Of a DNA stretch of 64,000 nt, positions 11,281 through 23,909 are shown one piece after another. The first letter of the stretch is position 1; every line of letters begins with the position of its first letter. The notes under the pieces are model-generated. The model was given only the letters and a program-made list of their open reading frames with translations. It did not search any database and was not told the origin of the DNA. The DNA lies in contig JANFOG010000008.1 of NCBI GenBank assembly GCA_024336345.1, forward strand, positions 1,426,001 to 1,490,000, read 5' to 3'. This DNA comes from Mariannaea sp. PMI_226. Lineage: Eukaryota > Ascomycota > Sordariomycetes > Hypocreales > Nectriaceae. A program made the position numbers and the translations under genes.

Positions 11281-11564
11281 CGGCTGCATCCCATCCCCGA
11301 AATAGACTCTTGCTGGCAAGTAGCTGTTTTCTTCACGATGGACTAAGCAGCTCCTCTCAATATGAGTCCTGTGTTTGTTCGAGAGCCTTGTAGTTATTAA
11401 TCTCTCTCTCTCGCCACTCGTTGCTAGTGCCAGCTCACAACTTCTTTTTGCTTCTTCTCCCCATGCGGATGGTTCAAGTTACCTCGTTTCCCACCTCAAG
11501 GTCGCCCAGCTACCCAACCCCCTGAGTCACCTGGGAAGAAAAAAAACACGATGAATTGTCGTCA

Positions 11565-14329
11565 TTAGGTGATAGGGGCCAGGAACGGGCTGAGAATGAG
11601 ATCATCCGCACTAGGTCGTAAATCGTGATCAATCTCAAAAGTTTGGTTCAGGAACGCCTTCGCGTCCTCACTGGCATGCTCAGGGATCGTGGGAGTTGCC
11701 TTGCCTCCTCCAATCTTGAAAATGGCCTGCAGCTGACTGCAATCGGGGAAAGGATGGCTTCCCGTCATCATTTCCACCACGAGACATCCCAAGGACCAAA
11801 TATCAGCCTTGCGAGTATAGGACGTCTGCTTAACCACCTCAGGTGCCATCCAGAAGACAGATCCTTGGAGTGATGGCCTGTGTTTGTTGTTGTTGGCACC
11901 GTTGAGAAGGTTGGTGGCCTCCAGCTTCTTTGAGATACCAAAATCAGAAATCTTGATAGTTCCCTTGTTATCCACTAGAATATTGGCACCCTTGATATCT
12001 CGGTGAATAATATCCCGATTATGCAAGTAAGAAAGACCCGTCAGGATCTGTCGCACGAAGCTACGCACCAGAGGCTCCGGTAAAGCTCCATATGAGTTGA
12101 GCATGGTCTGCACTGAGCCACCTGGAACATACTCAAGGAAAATGTTCAGGTACTCGGACGAGGAGCTGCAGCCTAGGTACTGCACAATGTTAGGATGCCG
12201 CAGATCACGCAGCAGACTAATCTCCCTCTTGAGGGCCTCGATCATGCTCTTCTTGCGCGAGTCGCTTTGACTGTTGGCACCAGGAGCCGGCGCCTCGACC
12301 TGCTTGACAGCCAGCAACTCACCAGTCACCGCATGCAGTGCCAGGTAGACAGATCCGAAAGATCCCTGTCCGATTAGGGCACCCTTCATCCACTTATTAT
12401 CGTCCCAAGACTCTCCTGCTAAGAAGCTCTGCAGCTCCTCATCAACATCATCTCCATCATCCGTCAGCCTCTGTTGGAGTTCCTGGAAAGATCCAGAGCC
12501 AGTGGACGTGTCACCATCAAAGTAGCTCGTGGTAGTTGTGTTCCCCTCCGGATCCGTTACGCTCAAGGCGGTCGAGTCCGAATTGCTCTCCGTAAACGAC
12601 ACGTATGATTTGCGGTTGGGCTCAATGGGGGACTCTTCCTGAAGTGTATCCAGCATGGCAGAGGTCACTGAGTCACGATTATAGCCAAGAGGACCTCGTG
12701 GGCGAATTTTGGCGATTTGTGAGTTGGCGTTGAGCCAAGAGTCAGCAATCGTAGGAATGGGAGGCGCATCCTGAATACTAGAAGCAAAGCTGAGGTTGCT
12801 AGCAACGCTAAGCCGGCTGTTGACCTTGCTGAGACGGGTGGATCTTCTCATGGAAAGTCGTGCGGTTCGGTCGATATCCTCCTTGGTGTGGTCCGGGAAG
12901 TAGGACGTCAAGTCAGAAGCAATGAGCTCACTTGGCGGTCGAAGACCACCAAACTGCCGAAGTGCAACCTTGCGTCTTGGGGGCTGCAACGGGGGACTTG
13001 GAGCTGGGCGTTCCAAATCCTGGGCAGCATTCTGCACATTTCGTTCTCGATCCTGGTAGGAAAAGGGAGATAAGGGTTGCTGAAGTTGGTCATTCCACTT
13101 CTCGCCGAGCATCTTCTGGACCTTGAGCTGGCTGCGCTTGTCGACCGTCTCCAGTGCTCGAGCATGCTTCTGTTGCTCCTCCTCAAGTGCAATGGCCGCA
13201 GCTCGCTGCAGCTCGGCATCGCCTGGTTCACCAGCCGGAACCCTCCTCAAAATTAAGCGATTCCGCTCCGGGCGGCGTTGGTCTTTGATAACTCGCCATA
13301 ATTCAGTGTCACCCAGTCGTCGACACTGACTGGGGTCAGGGTCTATCCCAGCGAGAACCCAGAAGCAGTAGTTTCGTTCGTGATCTTCGCGAAGGGCAAA
13401 CTTTCGCAGTGTAACACGCATTACCTCCTCGCACGTATTGCAGTCGGCGATCTTGACCACCTTGGTCACGCCGCCGGTAGAGATGACGCGGATAACATCT
13501 TGACCCTGGGGTAAAGCAGCCATCAGCGAACCATCCATACTGGAATTATTCCTGGTATGGGTCATTACCAGACGATTTGGCTGAATATCGGGAGAGGAGC
13601 CTGCATGTCTCGAGGCTGACCCAGAGGCACCACCATGATAGGTGGCACCTTGAGGATACCTCTGTTGCCGGATAGCTCGAACCTCGGATGCGGGCAGGGG
13701 GGAATTGGGTCGAGATGAGCCTTCAAGACCAGCCGAGATATCGATCTGTCTTGAGTATCGTTTGTTCGTAGCGGGAGAAGGGGCGGCTCGTGCAGTATTG
13801 GGCGGACGCGGCGAGGTAGATGAAGGACCAGTGACGTAAATATCGAGTGCGGCGAACGAATCCTATTGTCACGTACAGTTAGCTCAGGGCTCATGCGATG
13901 TCAACATTCAACGAATATGTGTACCCTGTGTCGCTTCTTCTGATTGGCATAGGCTTTGGTCCTAAGCTTCTTGATCCCGAGAAAGAGACGAACACGGTCT
14001 CCAACTTTCTCGATGCCCATTTCCTTAAGAACCTCCTTGTCCATTTCCAAGAGGTTCTCGCCATTAATATGATTCTTTCGGAAAAGCTTCTCATACTCGC
14101 CGCACTTGACACTGCGAAGATATTCACACACTCCATCCTCATCCCAGTTCTTAACGGACTCAGGGCCGTCATCCTCAAAGTCAGACTCGGCTGGACTGGC
14201 GTAGATCTGGCTGGTGTTGGGCATCGTGGGAGCTCTCCGCGGGGGAGGCATGCTAGATTGCGATGAGGGGGCGAGAGAGGAGGTACTGAGTCCGGTTGGA
14301 AATGACGATTTCGACGCGAGCATAGCCAT
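11565..14329 (-). CDS. STE11: MAP kinase kinase kinase, Ste11/NRC-1/Mst11 type (2 exons)
   Basis: Exons 14329-13925 and 13862-11565 give 900 residues, close to the roughly 915 of Neurospora NRC-1 and Magnaporthe Mst11. The 62-base intron (GTACAC donor, AATAG acceptor) is phase 0. Domains in order are a SAM domain at about 58-123, a Ser/Pro/Arg-rich linker, a Ras-association domain at about 255-335 (from GQDVIRVISTGG), a long regulatory linker and a kinase domain at about 625-895. The kinase has the glycine loop GQGSFGSV, Lys655 in AVKQV, HRDIKGAN with Asp757, DFG with Asp775 and the APE-type motif MAPEVV, so it should be active. It acts at the top of the pheromone and filamentation (and often osmotic) MAPK cascade, tethered through SAM to a Ste50-type adaptor. 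ATG 14329 is chosen over an upstream in-frame TTG. No upstream ATG lies in the 170 bases before it. Confidence 0.96.
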
Positions 14330-16221
14330 TTTGTGGAACTTGAAGCCGGGCGATGAACGGCCTGGCGTGAAGATTGATCGCAATCAGGGTTGGGAGGGTC
14401 GTGAGCGAAAGAGGAAGGCGTCCTTCGTTGGATTGTTCGTGGGTGCGTTAGGCAGCTTGGTCGTCGATGTCAGTGTCGTAGGTGATCAAGTTGCAGCTTG
14501 AGACACCTGAGAAAGGAAGAATATAAAGAACTTCCAGGCTCAGCCACGGAGAAGTATGGAAGGTTCAAAGAGTTTTCCGTGCTCGTGGCTCCAAGAGCAG
14601 GGCTGCACAAAACACGAGCGCACACAATGGCTTCTTTGGGCTGGGAGGCTGATTATTAAGAATTTGCGAAAGGGCGAAGATGCGATCAACGCAAGAAACG
14701 CCAAACTGGCGATGATAGAGAAGGCGAAGGTTTCAGCAATGCCAAAAAGGCAAAAAGACATGGACGAGGACAAGAAGACAACAAGGAGAGCGAGTATTTC
14801 AGAAAGATTACTACGCTGGGGCTGTGGACGGGGGTCGTTTGGATGGGATGGGATGGGATGCTCGGGTCTCGCAGGCAAGGAACAAGGGGGGGCCAAGAGG
14901 TGCAGGGGAGTGGGAGGAGGGGGAGCGGCGAGTAAAGGTGGAGCGCTCAGTCTGTGGTACCTGCCTCGTGACATTTACATGAAAGTACTTACACGGCGGT
15001 TAGGGTCAGCGTACAACTGTGGTAGATCTGTGTGGAGAAACCAGGAAGCCCCCAGCTTCCACAATGTACTCTGTACCTGACCGTGAGTTGAGGCCGAGCC
15101 TTGTTTAGACTGGTTCAGGTACTTACCTACCTGAGGCGGGCTTGACGGTTTGGAACCTCAGGATTGGGCAACATTTGGATAGGGCCCCCCTGCAATGCTT
15201 TGGTGGATGGACGTTGTAGAGGTGGCAGCAGGCGCCGAATGGATGCCAGTTGAAACCTGCTGCTGCTGCTGCGGTTTCTGCATGAAATGACGAGGGTCGG
15301 ATTACGGGACGCACGGATGATGGCGATAATAATAATCAGGATGATTGATGCTGATGATGATGACGATGGTGATGCTACTGCTGCGGCGGATGGTGATAAT
15401 ACAACTGATAAATATTAAAGCAAGTAGTTGTGAGAAGGAGCAGAGGGGTCATGTTCGCAATGCATTGAATATGGCCCCAAAATAATTTCCTTTGCTTCTT
15501 CTTGTGGCTTGTTTGCTGGCCACATATCTTTTGTCTGCCCTACAACAAATGTCTGGGCACATTTACTCTCCGTGCTTTGGAAGCGCCCGGCAAGCTTAGT
15601 CGATCATGATACATAGTGCTATTTTCGAACACGACATGGGGGTTGGGAACGAAACGGAAAATTAAAAAAGAAGAAAAAAAAGAAACAAAAAAAAAGAGAC
15701 AGAGACGAGGGGTCGAAAGAACATAACGAAATATCATCCTCACAACAACAACAAGGGTCTGAGTGAGCAGCGAGCTGAATGAGGGCCATCGTCTGTATTG
15801 TCCACTAATTATTGTGACGGACAAGAGGATGAATGGCCACAATCAGGTCACTTGGAAAGTGCACTACGTATGTATGTACTGCGTCTCCATTTTCCAACTT
15901 GAAGAATAAACACTCGGAGAGTTATTGGGTCTTTTTTCTTGATTTGCCCTTTTGCGCTTCTACCCCTCTGCCCCTCGGCCCTCATATCTCCGTTGTGCGT
16001 TTTCTTACGTGCCACAACCACGGGCAAAGACCCCCTCCCTCCCTCCCCTGCGAGACTGAGAATCGGTCGACGACGTTGTCATGTCCCCTGGTCTCGCCCG
16101 GCCTCGTTGTTGGAAAGGAAATTCCCTCCGCTCTATCTCAACTTGGACAGTTGATACTATCGCCAGTCGTTATCCTCGCAGACATGGAAGACAAGGGGGG
16201 AATTACAGCGCTGTGCTGCTA

Positions 16222-16266
16222 CTGCTGTCACTGCTGTCACTGCTGTCACTGCTGTCACTGCTGTCA
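16222..16266. repeat. Five perfect 9-base units CTGCTGTCA
   Basis: Five head-to-tail CTGCTGTCA copies are read directly, preceded by a related CTGCTA. The array would encode a Leu-Leu-Ser or Cys-His-Cys pattern in some frames, but no gene surrounds it. Confidence 0.92.
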
Positions 16267-18189
16267 CTGGCACTGCCCCCAGTTGGTGAAACTGCTACCT
16301 TACGTAGTATCTTAATGATCAACAGCTCGTGATGGCCACGAAAAACGTCGCACACAGCGGACACCAAGCTACTCTCTCTATCCCGGTCGGTACAACCTCA
16401 AAGGCGCAGACTGCACAGGGGTGAAACGGTGAGACGTCCAAGGGACCCTAGCATAGAGCGCCTGCGAGTGATAGGCCAGTTGATGGGCCAAGATGAAACC
16501 GACATCGTTTCGACTAGGTCTCCGCTTGGCTGATGCCGGGGCCTTGACCTAATAAAGCTAGTTAAATGGGACCTCTTCTGAAAGCGCGTCTTTTTGGCGT
16601 TGAAACATTACTTGATCATGGGACGACGGTGACGGCAGCAGCGATGGGCCACCAGTTACTCCTCTGGTCCTCACACTTGTCGTGGGCACGTGAGTGAGCC
16701 CGTCTGGTGCAGGCTGACGTTGTTTCTCTCCTCCCAATCGCTTGTTTGCCACCAACAAAGGCGAGACGAACAACAGTGGCGATGTCGCTCTCTCTGCCCT
16801 GCCGACCCGGAGAACCTGACCTCCAGGTGGGCAAATATAGACAGTTGGGGCACAGTCAAGTTTGTAGTCTCAAACAATCTGGAAAATTCACTAGCGGCCA
16901 CATGGCCCATTCTTTAGCTCGCCCCGATGGTGCGGATGCCTCCAAGGGCATCGGGCTAGCCAGAAAAGCTCTTGATCCAAGAAAACGAGCAGGGGTAGCT
17001 ACGCTTATACGAAGTTAATGTACATAGCAGACACTGTACTGGATGTGACTGGCTGCACATTCCAACACCACTCAAAGCACGCGAAGTGCTACGTTTGATA
17101 CGTCCGAGATAGGTTGGTTTGTACCATGCCAAGACACCTACCTCGCATGGACAGCACGAAGTAACCACAGTCTTCTCCGGGAGACTTGCATCATCCACCC
17201 AGTAAACTTGCTGTGGATTATCGTGCATGTCTCGAAGGGAAACACGACCGGGAGTCGAGTGGTGCTGTACCCAGGTAGTAGCCAACAACATGGAGTTATT
17301 TCGTACATTGTCTGCCAACACAACGATATGGGGAAGGGTCTGGGCCTGCGCCCATTATGCGATGAGTTATGTATCTGAGGCGAAGGATCCAGGTGAATAA
17401 TTATATCTCCAACAGGTGCAAAGAAGTCTGAACAGACGCCAAAAAAAAAATTAAAGGATCGCTCATTGCCATCCTCACAATAATCACAAGCTTGCGTCCT
17501 GTCAACTCAAGAGATGTCTCGGCATTAATCTGAGAAAAAAAATTCCTTCCCTTCTAACTCTCCTTCGCTGTGTCTCTTAAATCCCATTTCTCATCATGCA
17601 GCTAAACAAGTTCCATCCTCCAAAAAGGTAAAAGCAGTCGTCAACTAAGTAATATATATCGTCTTATTTTCTTTTGCCTCATTTGTTTCTCGTTTCTCAA
17701 GCATTTTTCTGCAAATGCGATGCGGAAGGTATTCCGCAGGATGGTAAACCCAGCCCAGCAGGCATAGCAAATCCCGATCCATGGCACTGCTTGAATTCAG
17801 AGACATTAACAAACACGCAAGTCCATAAAACATGCAGTAGTTATGCAGAGCTCTGCTTTGAGGAACGTCCCCAGTTTATGCGGCCGATACGCCGTACCAT
17901 ACAACGTCCACAGAATTCGGCGGGAACCATCTGACGCATTGCCGTCTGACGCATTGCCACCAATCCCCAATTGATGTGTAATTACGAAGTTCAATCCCTG
18001 ACTCACACATCGATACCACGTCTTTTGCTCATGATAAGTAATGGATGTCATTAATTATGCCAGTTCATGGACTTCGGGTTGGCGCAAAGTCCGAAAGTGA
18101 ACAGTCAGATGTGGACGTTAGTTGAAGATTAATACCGAGCGATACGGGCAGTGGCCAAGTGTTTTATCTTCATCCAAGCCGTGCACACA

Positions 18190-20780
18190 TACCTGAATAT
18201 CCCAGAAACAAAATATAATACCGTGAACTAATTATTCTATTCTTTTTTATGTATCCGATGTGTGGCCTAGGTTGGTCTCGTCCTCGGATATGGTACATCG
18301 GGATTACCATAGATCGTAAGCAACGTAATATAAGAAAAAGATCATCAAATAAAGATCAAGCCATACTACTATAAGAGAATTAATATCTGTGTCACATGGA
18401 CCTTATAACATCAAATAACCAGTCCATCTAGATTAATTCAGAAGCTATAATGGACAAGTCCAACCCATTTATATTCAAAATGTATAAGCTGAGATCTTCC
18501 TCTAACCTATCTATCAATAGTATATCGATGACACAATATCTTCCATCAGCATCAACTCTTGTGAAAGTCTGTATATCTGATTTAGGGGAATCAAAAAGCA
18601 AGAGGCAATTGCGCTTAATTGCCCAAGCGCAATATGTGAAGTTCTAATATTATCATCTGAAGACAGGATAAGATAGATATTTAACCAATAAGCACTTTAA
18701 ATTTATAGCGATAAATTATTTGCTAGATAAGATGATATATTGGAAATTTGTGTTCCAAAACTTGGATATATTGTCCATATCATCCATGCTCATCCTTCCA
18801 ACTAAGTATATGAGAAATAAGAATGCTTCCTGGTGTGTTACATAAAAAACTACTACAGGTCAGCCAAGCTTATCACATATTGGGCCAACTTGAGTTCCTC
18901 CTTTGCTTTCACTATTGCAGAAGAGAATTATATTTGCAGACACCTAATGATCGAAACATCCAGCCATATTGCGAGGGGAGCAACGATCGTACTGCGTGCT
19001 CAACACTTCTCATCCTCCACTTTCATCCTACCCTACGGGTAAAGGCTCTGGGTACTCAGTTTTCGAGTCGACCTAGCTCAGAAAGGTGATACCTATTAAA
19101 CTTATATCGATACATGCTTTCATTAATAGCCTCTTGTTCATGTCGTGGGCTCAACAACAGCACCACTACCCTGTGTTCGCTTGCAAGAGACTATTGTCCA
19201 AAACACAGTTCTACGCCCGATTCAGACCTTCAACCCCTCTTCAAGTGCAACGTTTCTTACATGTTTTTTTGCTAAAGAAAAGCTATTCTTTTTATTTCAC
19301 CTAAAGTTGGTGGTTATATACAGCCAGAGAGAACTACGTAACTCGAATGTTCTCACTTACGGCCAGTAAGTAATGGAGCCGAATAAAAGGCTTAGTATAA
19401 GAAGACTCCTTCATAATACTCTGGGCTCAATGCTAGATAGAACCAAGTTTCTCTATTCGCAGTATTTCTGATGTGATACTTTAAGTCAGAAGTATACATA
19501 TACATAATAGATAACAGGGCCGAGATACAGATTTTAGGAAACTTGACGCCAATATTGGAGACTTCATCTAACAGGGGTTGGGCAAGTATGAGAGGTAGTC
19601 TCTTAATAGGACCTTATGAGATTGATTGACATCGGGATTTACATCAATATATTTCGGAAAGGAATGGAGACTCGAGGGTGTTTGAAGGTGCTGTTACTAT
19701 GCATAAGACATGAACTCTGCCATTGATCTCCTCTCTCTCTACAGAGGTCACCGGCCTTCAAATGATTGTTTTATCATACTAATATTTTTTTTTGCATGAA
19801 CAGGCAGGAGTGAGCCTGTATCTTTCCATGCGTGCCAAGGTGTGGATATGATACAAACAGGACGAAGAAGCGGTCTTTTGTTCCATCTCGGGGGCATTCC
19901 AGGCCTACGGCCTGGAGGATCCTGTATTGCCTCCATCTCTGCTTTACTGAGGTCCAGAGAGTCCAATATAAAAATGGGAATACTCCCTGTGCAAGGGATC
20001 AGGACCTCCAGAATATGTCAATAAGGCAGATATTCTTGTGAGTGCAAGCCTTGTGCATGTGAGAATACTATGCGTGACACAGTAATCATCTAGCTCAAGA
20101 CATGAATGTCTCCATCAGAAGTACCCAAGTCGGCGAACAGAGATCAACACTTCGATTACAAGACTTTTCACTTCAGCATTCTGAGTTCTTAGAATTGCTA
20201 TTCTCAGTAAACCAGAAGGCTACATATCGAATAGCCTATGGGAATCAAGATGATACCTCCGTCACAGCGACAAGCAATCTTTGAGTCTTACCTCAGAGAC
20301 AGTGCTCAGAAGAGGGGGGAGGGAAGTTATTACCTAAATTAAAGGAATTCCGAGGTTACACATTGACTTTGTCTCTCCCTATGACTTGACATCCCCGTGA
20401 ACCGGCAATATTTATATGTATCTCCCCCAAATAAGCATCTGGTCACGAGTCAGAATACCCTCTTGAGTAAAGCTTCGCTGAATAGTTTGTCGGCAATCGC
20501 CATTACTGGTCATGAGTTGAAATACCTCCTGTACTGTTACAGCTTGGAACTAATGTTCGCCAAGTTTAGCTTGATGCAATATTGCTTGTTGGCTGGGTGG
20601 TCTTATGGAAATATTTGCCTTTGTCGTAGGGAATCAATGAAAATGAGGTCTGAGACTGAGCAAACCAACGTGAAGAGATTTCTATGTTCTCTTCGGCTGC
20701 CATTCTTTCATGTATAAATATGAACGTTAATTTTTACATGAGCCTTGTTGAAACACTTACGATGTACATATGAGGCTCTT
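18190..20780. other. AT-rich island
   Basis: Sampled lines are strikingly AT-rich: 18661-18720 has about 14 G/C in 60 and 18721-18780 about 17 in 60, against roughly half in the flanking genes. CpG looks scarce in these lines. Frames are short and broken. Such islands in filamentous ascomycetes are often old repeats worn down by repeat-induced point mutation, but I cannot identify a parent element here. Boundaries are by eye. Confidence 0.6.
19899..19915. repeat. Perfect short hairpin CCAGGCC-TAC-GGCCTGG
   Basis: A 7-base perfect inverted repeat with a 3-base loop, GC-rich inside the AT-rich island. It may be chance, a small terminator-like hairpin or a relic. Confidence 0.85.
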
Positions 20781-21494
20781 CCAATGGGCTTATCCCTCAA
20801 GCTCACAGTAGTATCCCAGCATCGTGCCCTTCGCCAGTTTCGCTCTTTCTTTTTCCACTGCTTTCTCTTTCAACCCCAACAAGCACCTGCATGAGACAAC
20901 ATGATTCATATCACCCCTTCCACTCCAATCATATTTGCCTACAATCGCTTGTCGATCAACATGGCTGACTGGCCTTCCTGCTCCCCCCAACGGCGCTGGA
21001 TTGTGGGACCGCCGCATATGCCGTGGTCCAGTCGAGCTCTATGTTGGTTCCCCGCAAGATCCCACCCCTCCCTAGCTGTTAGTGCCATACATGTCCTCGC
21101 CCTTCTTCTCAACCCACAAAACTCCAGAAAATCATAGCTCCCCCACGGATTGCACCATCGCCACGGCCTCTAGAACGTGGTTCTTTTTTTTCAGCTCAGG
21201 CTTGGTGCCGCTCAAGGACTGGTCCGTACTGTCAAGCCTGCACGCATCGATCTTCTGACTCACCGATCGACTCCCCGAAGACGCAGCGCCAGCTCAGCTC
21301 CATCCCACTCCCATCCCACGCGTCGTCTTATGATCTCGTTGGGTGGCGCTGTCGGCCAGGCTTGTTTTTTTATCTACGAATCATCTAAGTGCGGACACTT
21401 TTGGTCAACATCACATCACACACAGACAAGGGACTTCACTCCTCCCACTCTCCTCAATTGACCCCGTGCCATTTCCACACCCCTTCCTGACACC

Positions 21495-22649
21495 ATGACT
21501 GCCATTCGCAAGCCTGTCGTCAGTTTCCTCGGCCCTGCTGCCTCTTACACCCATCAGGTGAGATGACTTCTGAGTGATGAAAAAAAAACAACCCCTCACG
21601 GCGACTTGCATGACACTAATTCTTCTCTATTCTCCAATTGTGTAGGCTGCCCGCCAGGCCTTTGACGAGTCTACCTGGGAGTTCCGCCCGGCTATCACTA
21701 TTGACGGTAAGGCAGGGCAGCGCCCGTCAACTACCCCTCACAGCGAATTCATTTCTGACACGGCCGCGCAGATGTATTCAGTCAAGTTCAGGACGGCCAG
21801 GTCACTGCTGGCGTTGTTCCCTTTGAAAACTCTACCAATGGCTCCGTAGTCTTCACTCTTGACCTCCTCGCTGATAGGAACAATCGACACTCTGATATCA
21901 TTGTCGAAGGAGAAACTTATGTTGATGTTCACCACTGCCTTGTCGGGCATAAAAGTCCCGCCTCAGCCGCCGAGGTGGAGGACACAGCGGAAGGATCCGG
22001 CACTTGCACACCTACGGCAACGGATCCTTCACCGGTCAAGCCTCGATCGAAGCCCCTTAGCAGTGTGAAGCACGTCAAGCGACTGTACTCACACCCTCAA
22101 GCCTTCGGTCAATGTACTGCATTCATCTCCACTTACATCAAGGGAGTCGAGATCTTTGAGGTCAGCTCAACCAGCAAAGCGGCCGAGATTGTAAGCAGGG
22201 ATACCACGGGGACTTGGGCTGCAATTTCGAGTGAGCTCGCTGCCGAACTCCAAGGGCTCGACTTCCTTGCCAAGTCCATTGAGGATCGGGAGGACAATAC
22301 TACACGATTTTTGATCCTTGGCAGAAATACCTCCACCCCCAAAGACAACGAGGACGTAAAGCAGGCCATAGCAAAGACTGGGAGCAAGTCTCTTGTGTCT
22401 TTCACAGTACCTCATACTTCGCCAGGAGCCTTGGCGGATGTGCTCGGTTGCTTCCAAGCATTCGATCTCAATTTAACCAGCATTAACAGCCGGCCGAGCC
22501 TGGTGGAACCATTCCAATACATATTCTTCGTTGAATTCGAGGGTCACAAGCACCACGACCCGGACGGGCGGGTCAAGGGCGCATTGGAGAAGATTGGTCG
22601 CGTGGCACAGAACTGGAGATGGCTTGGTAGTTGGCAGAGATACAGATAA
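21495..22649 (+). CDS. PHA2: Prephenate dehydratase with ACT domain (3 exons)
   Basis: Exons 21495-21557, 21646-21706 and 21772-22649 give 333 residues. Introns use GTGAGA...GTGTAG and GTAAGG...GCGCAG and all joins keep frame. The enzyme dehydrates and decarboxylates prephenate to phenylpyruvate, the committed step to phenylalanine. Hallmarks are VSFLGPAASYTHQAA at the N-terminus, TIDDVFSQVQDGQ built across the second intron, GVVPFENSTNGSVV in the active-site region, and a C-terminal ACT regulatory domain from about residue 243 (SLVSFTVPHTSPGALADVL) with the INSRPS motif typical of phenylalanine sensing. Length is normal for fungal Pha2. Feedback inhibition by phenylalanine is expected from the ACT motif. 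Confidence 0.96.
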
Positions 22650-23909
22650 CTAACCACCTACCCAATCCTAAAAGTACTCGCTGCCAGTTCCAGTCCTAAA
22701 CATCCCGCGCACGAGCTGCCTTCGTGGCCGAGTCCCCGCACCGGCCAAGTCTTTGCCGCATACCCGCAATTCTGTGGTTTCGGGGAGTTCTCCCGCATGC
22801 GACTCTTGGCTGGCAGAAGGGCCAATAAGAATTTCCTTCGGCTGCACCGACAAGTGAGAAGTGTGCTTGTACCCTTGGTGGGTTGCACTGATTGCGTGCT
22901 TCTCTCGACAGGCATAGCGCCAACCTGGGCAAAGGCGGCAATTAGTGGGCAGAGAGAGAGAGACACTCAAGACGCAGCAGAGCCAATCTAGCACTGTGAT
23001 TAGGGTGAACGATGTACGACACAGGCAATGACATTTTATTTGGAGATTTTGGCGAAAAAGCCGCGAAAGAATTGGGGAAAACTTGGAAGTACATAGATAC
23101 CTACCCACCCACCCACCTAGGTACACACATCTTGGTGAGGTATCTATTTGCAGGAAGATCAGCAGGGGGCTTGTCTCAACAGAGCCACAGACACCTCCAT
23201 AATAATGGCACAGAGTACTTCGTTCATGTTCAGGGAATCCCAATGGATATTACATTACCTCACTCATTACCCAACTCCCCCCACTAGCTCTGTGTGAAAA
23301 AGACCGCGGGACGTTGAAACCTCTGAGCACTCGGACGCTTACGAGATGACAACCACCAACCCCCCCCCCCTCCCCCCCCCCCCCCCCCCCCTTCCCTGCT
23401 TGACCGTGGACAAAGTGCCTGGCTGAACTGGATTGAGCGGGCTGCGTCGGCTGGATGAAGGCGTGGGGTTCTGAGACGTTCCATTGGTGCTCGACAGTCC
23501 TCCTTGATGGGTGGAATGGTGGCATCGGAGGTGTTCCGGCGTACTGTAAACGGGCCTACATGCGGATGACGTCTTCTCCGTGTGCGAAAAGCGGTTGATG
23601 AAGGGGTTCGTTGTCGCCACATGCCGGGATCAGCGTGGGATAGTCTACGGACCGTCGCTCGGAAAGCTAAATATCGGGCGATCAGCCCCAGTATAGACAG
23701 CGACGACCCGGCCTCAACGAACTCTGTTCACATCTCCGTTGAGCATTTATCAAGGTCGAGGACGTCCTCCAGAGTGTTCCCCTGGCCTTCTTCCTTTCTC
23801 TTCTTTCTTTCCTCACTTGTCCTCTTCTTCTGCAAAGAAGTCACCTCATGTTGACACGACAACACCTAACAGCTATTTCTCCCTTTTCTTGCTGGTTCTT
23901 CCTCCCAAA
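22650..23909. other. Intergenic stretch, PHA2 terminator and next promoter
   Basis: Contains a CCCACCCACC-type tract near 23104-23117 and a near-continuous C run at 23360-23391. The last 150 bases before 23910 are pyrimidine-rich, as expected of a leader. A minus-strand open frame covers 22668-23243 but has no family resemblance and looks like chance. Confidence 0.6.
23360..23391. repeat. Poly-C run of about 32 bases with a single T
   Basis: Eleven C, one T and then twenty C on the plus strand. The complement is a long G run that could fold as a quadruplex. The exact length may be affected by sequencing or assembly of homopolymers. Confidence 0.9.

Larger units (their letters stand above)
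9884..11564. other. Intergenic stretch with several simple repeats
   Basis: Contains the leader and promoter of the cyclotransferase-like gene and the 3' flank of the MAPKKK. CCTTG-rich sequence lies at about 10385-10430, three AGCCCCCAAA units at 10481-10510, an AATCAG run at about 10535-10553 and a long CTCTTC pyrimidine tract at 11155-11280. No gene was recognised. Confidence 0.6.
14330..21494. other. 7 kb without a confident gene (MAPKKK promoter, AT-rich island, PHA2 promoter)
   Basis: The left part (14330-16500) is the upstream region of the MAPKKK, with GC-rich leader-like sequence and simple repeats. About 16.5-17.4 kb is of normal composition and includes one possible isolated exon-like frame at 17142-17345 (minus). 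From about 18.2 to 20.8 kb the DNA becomes clearly AT-rich. The right end is the PHA2 promoter. Open frames throughout are short and show no family resemblance. No transposon ends or tRNA were recognised. Confidence 0.55.

Noticed and set aside
14556..15080. 174-residue plus-strand open frame upstream of the MAPKKK
   Set aside because: Lies in the MAPKKK promoter and leader; no motif, and the C-terminal half reads a G-rich simple sequence.
22668..23243. 191-residue minus-strand frame downstream of PHA2
   Set aside because: Cysteine-rich random-looking translation without a domain; more likely the PHA2 3' region.
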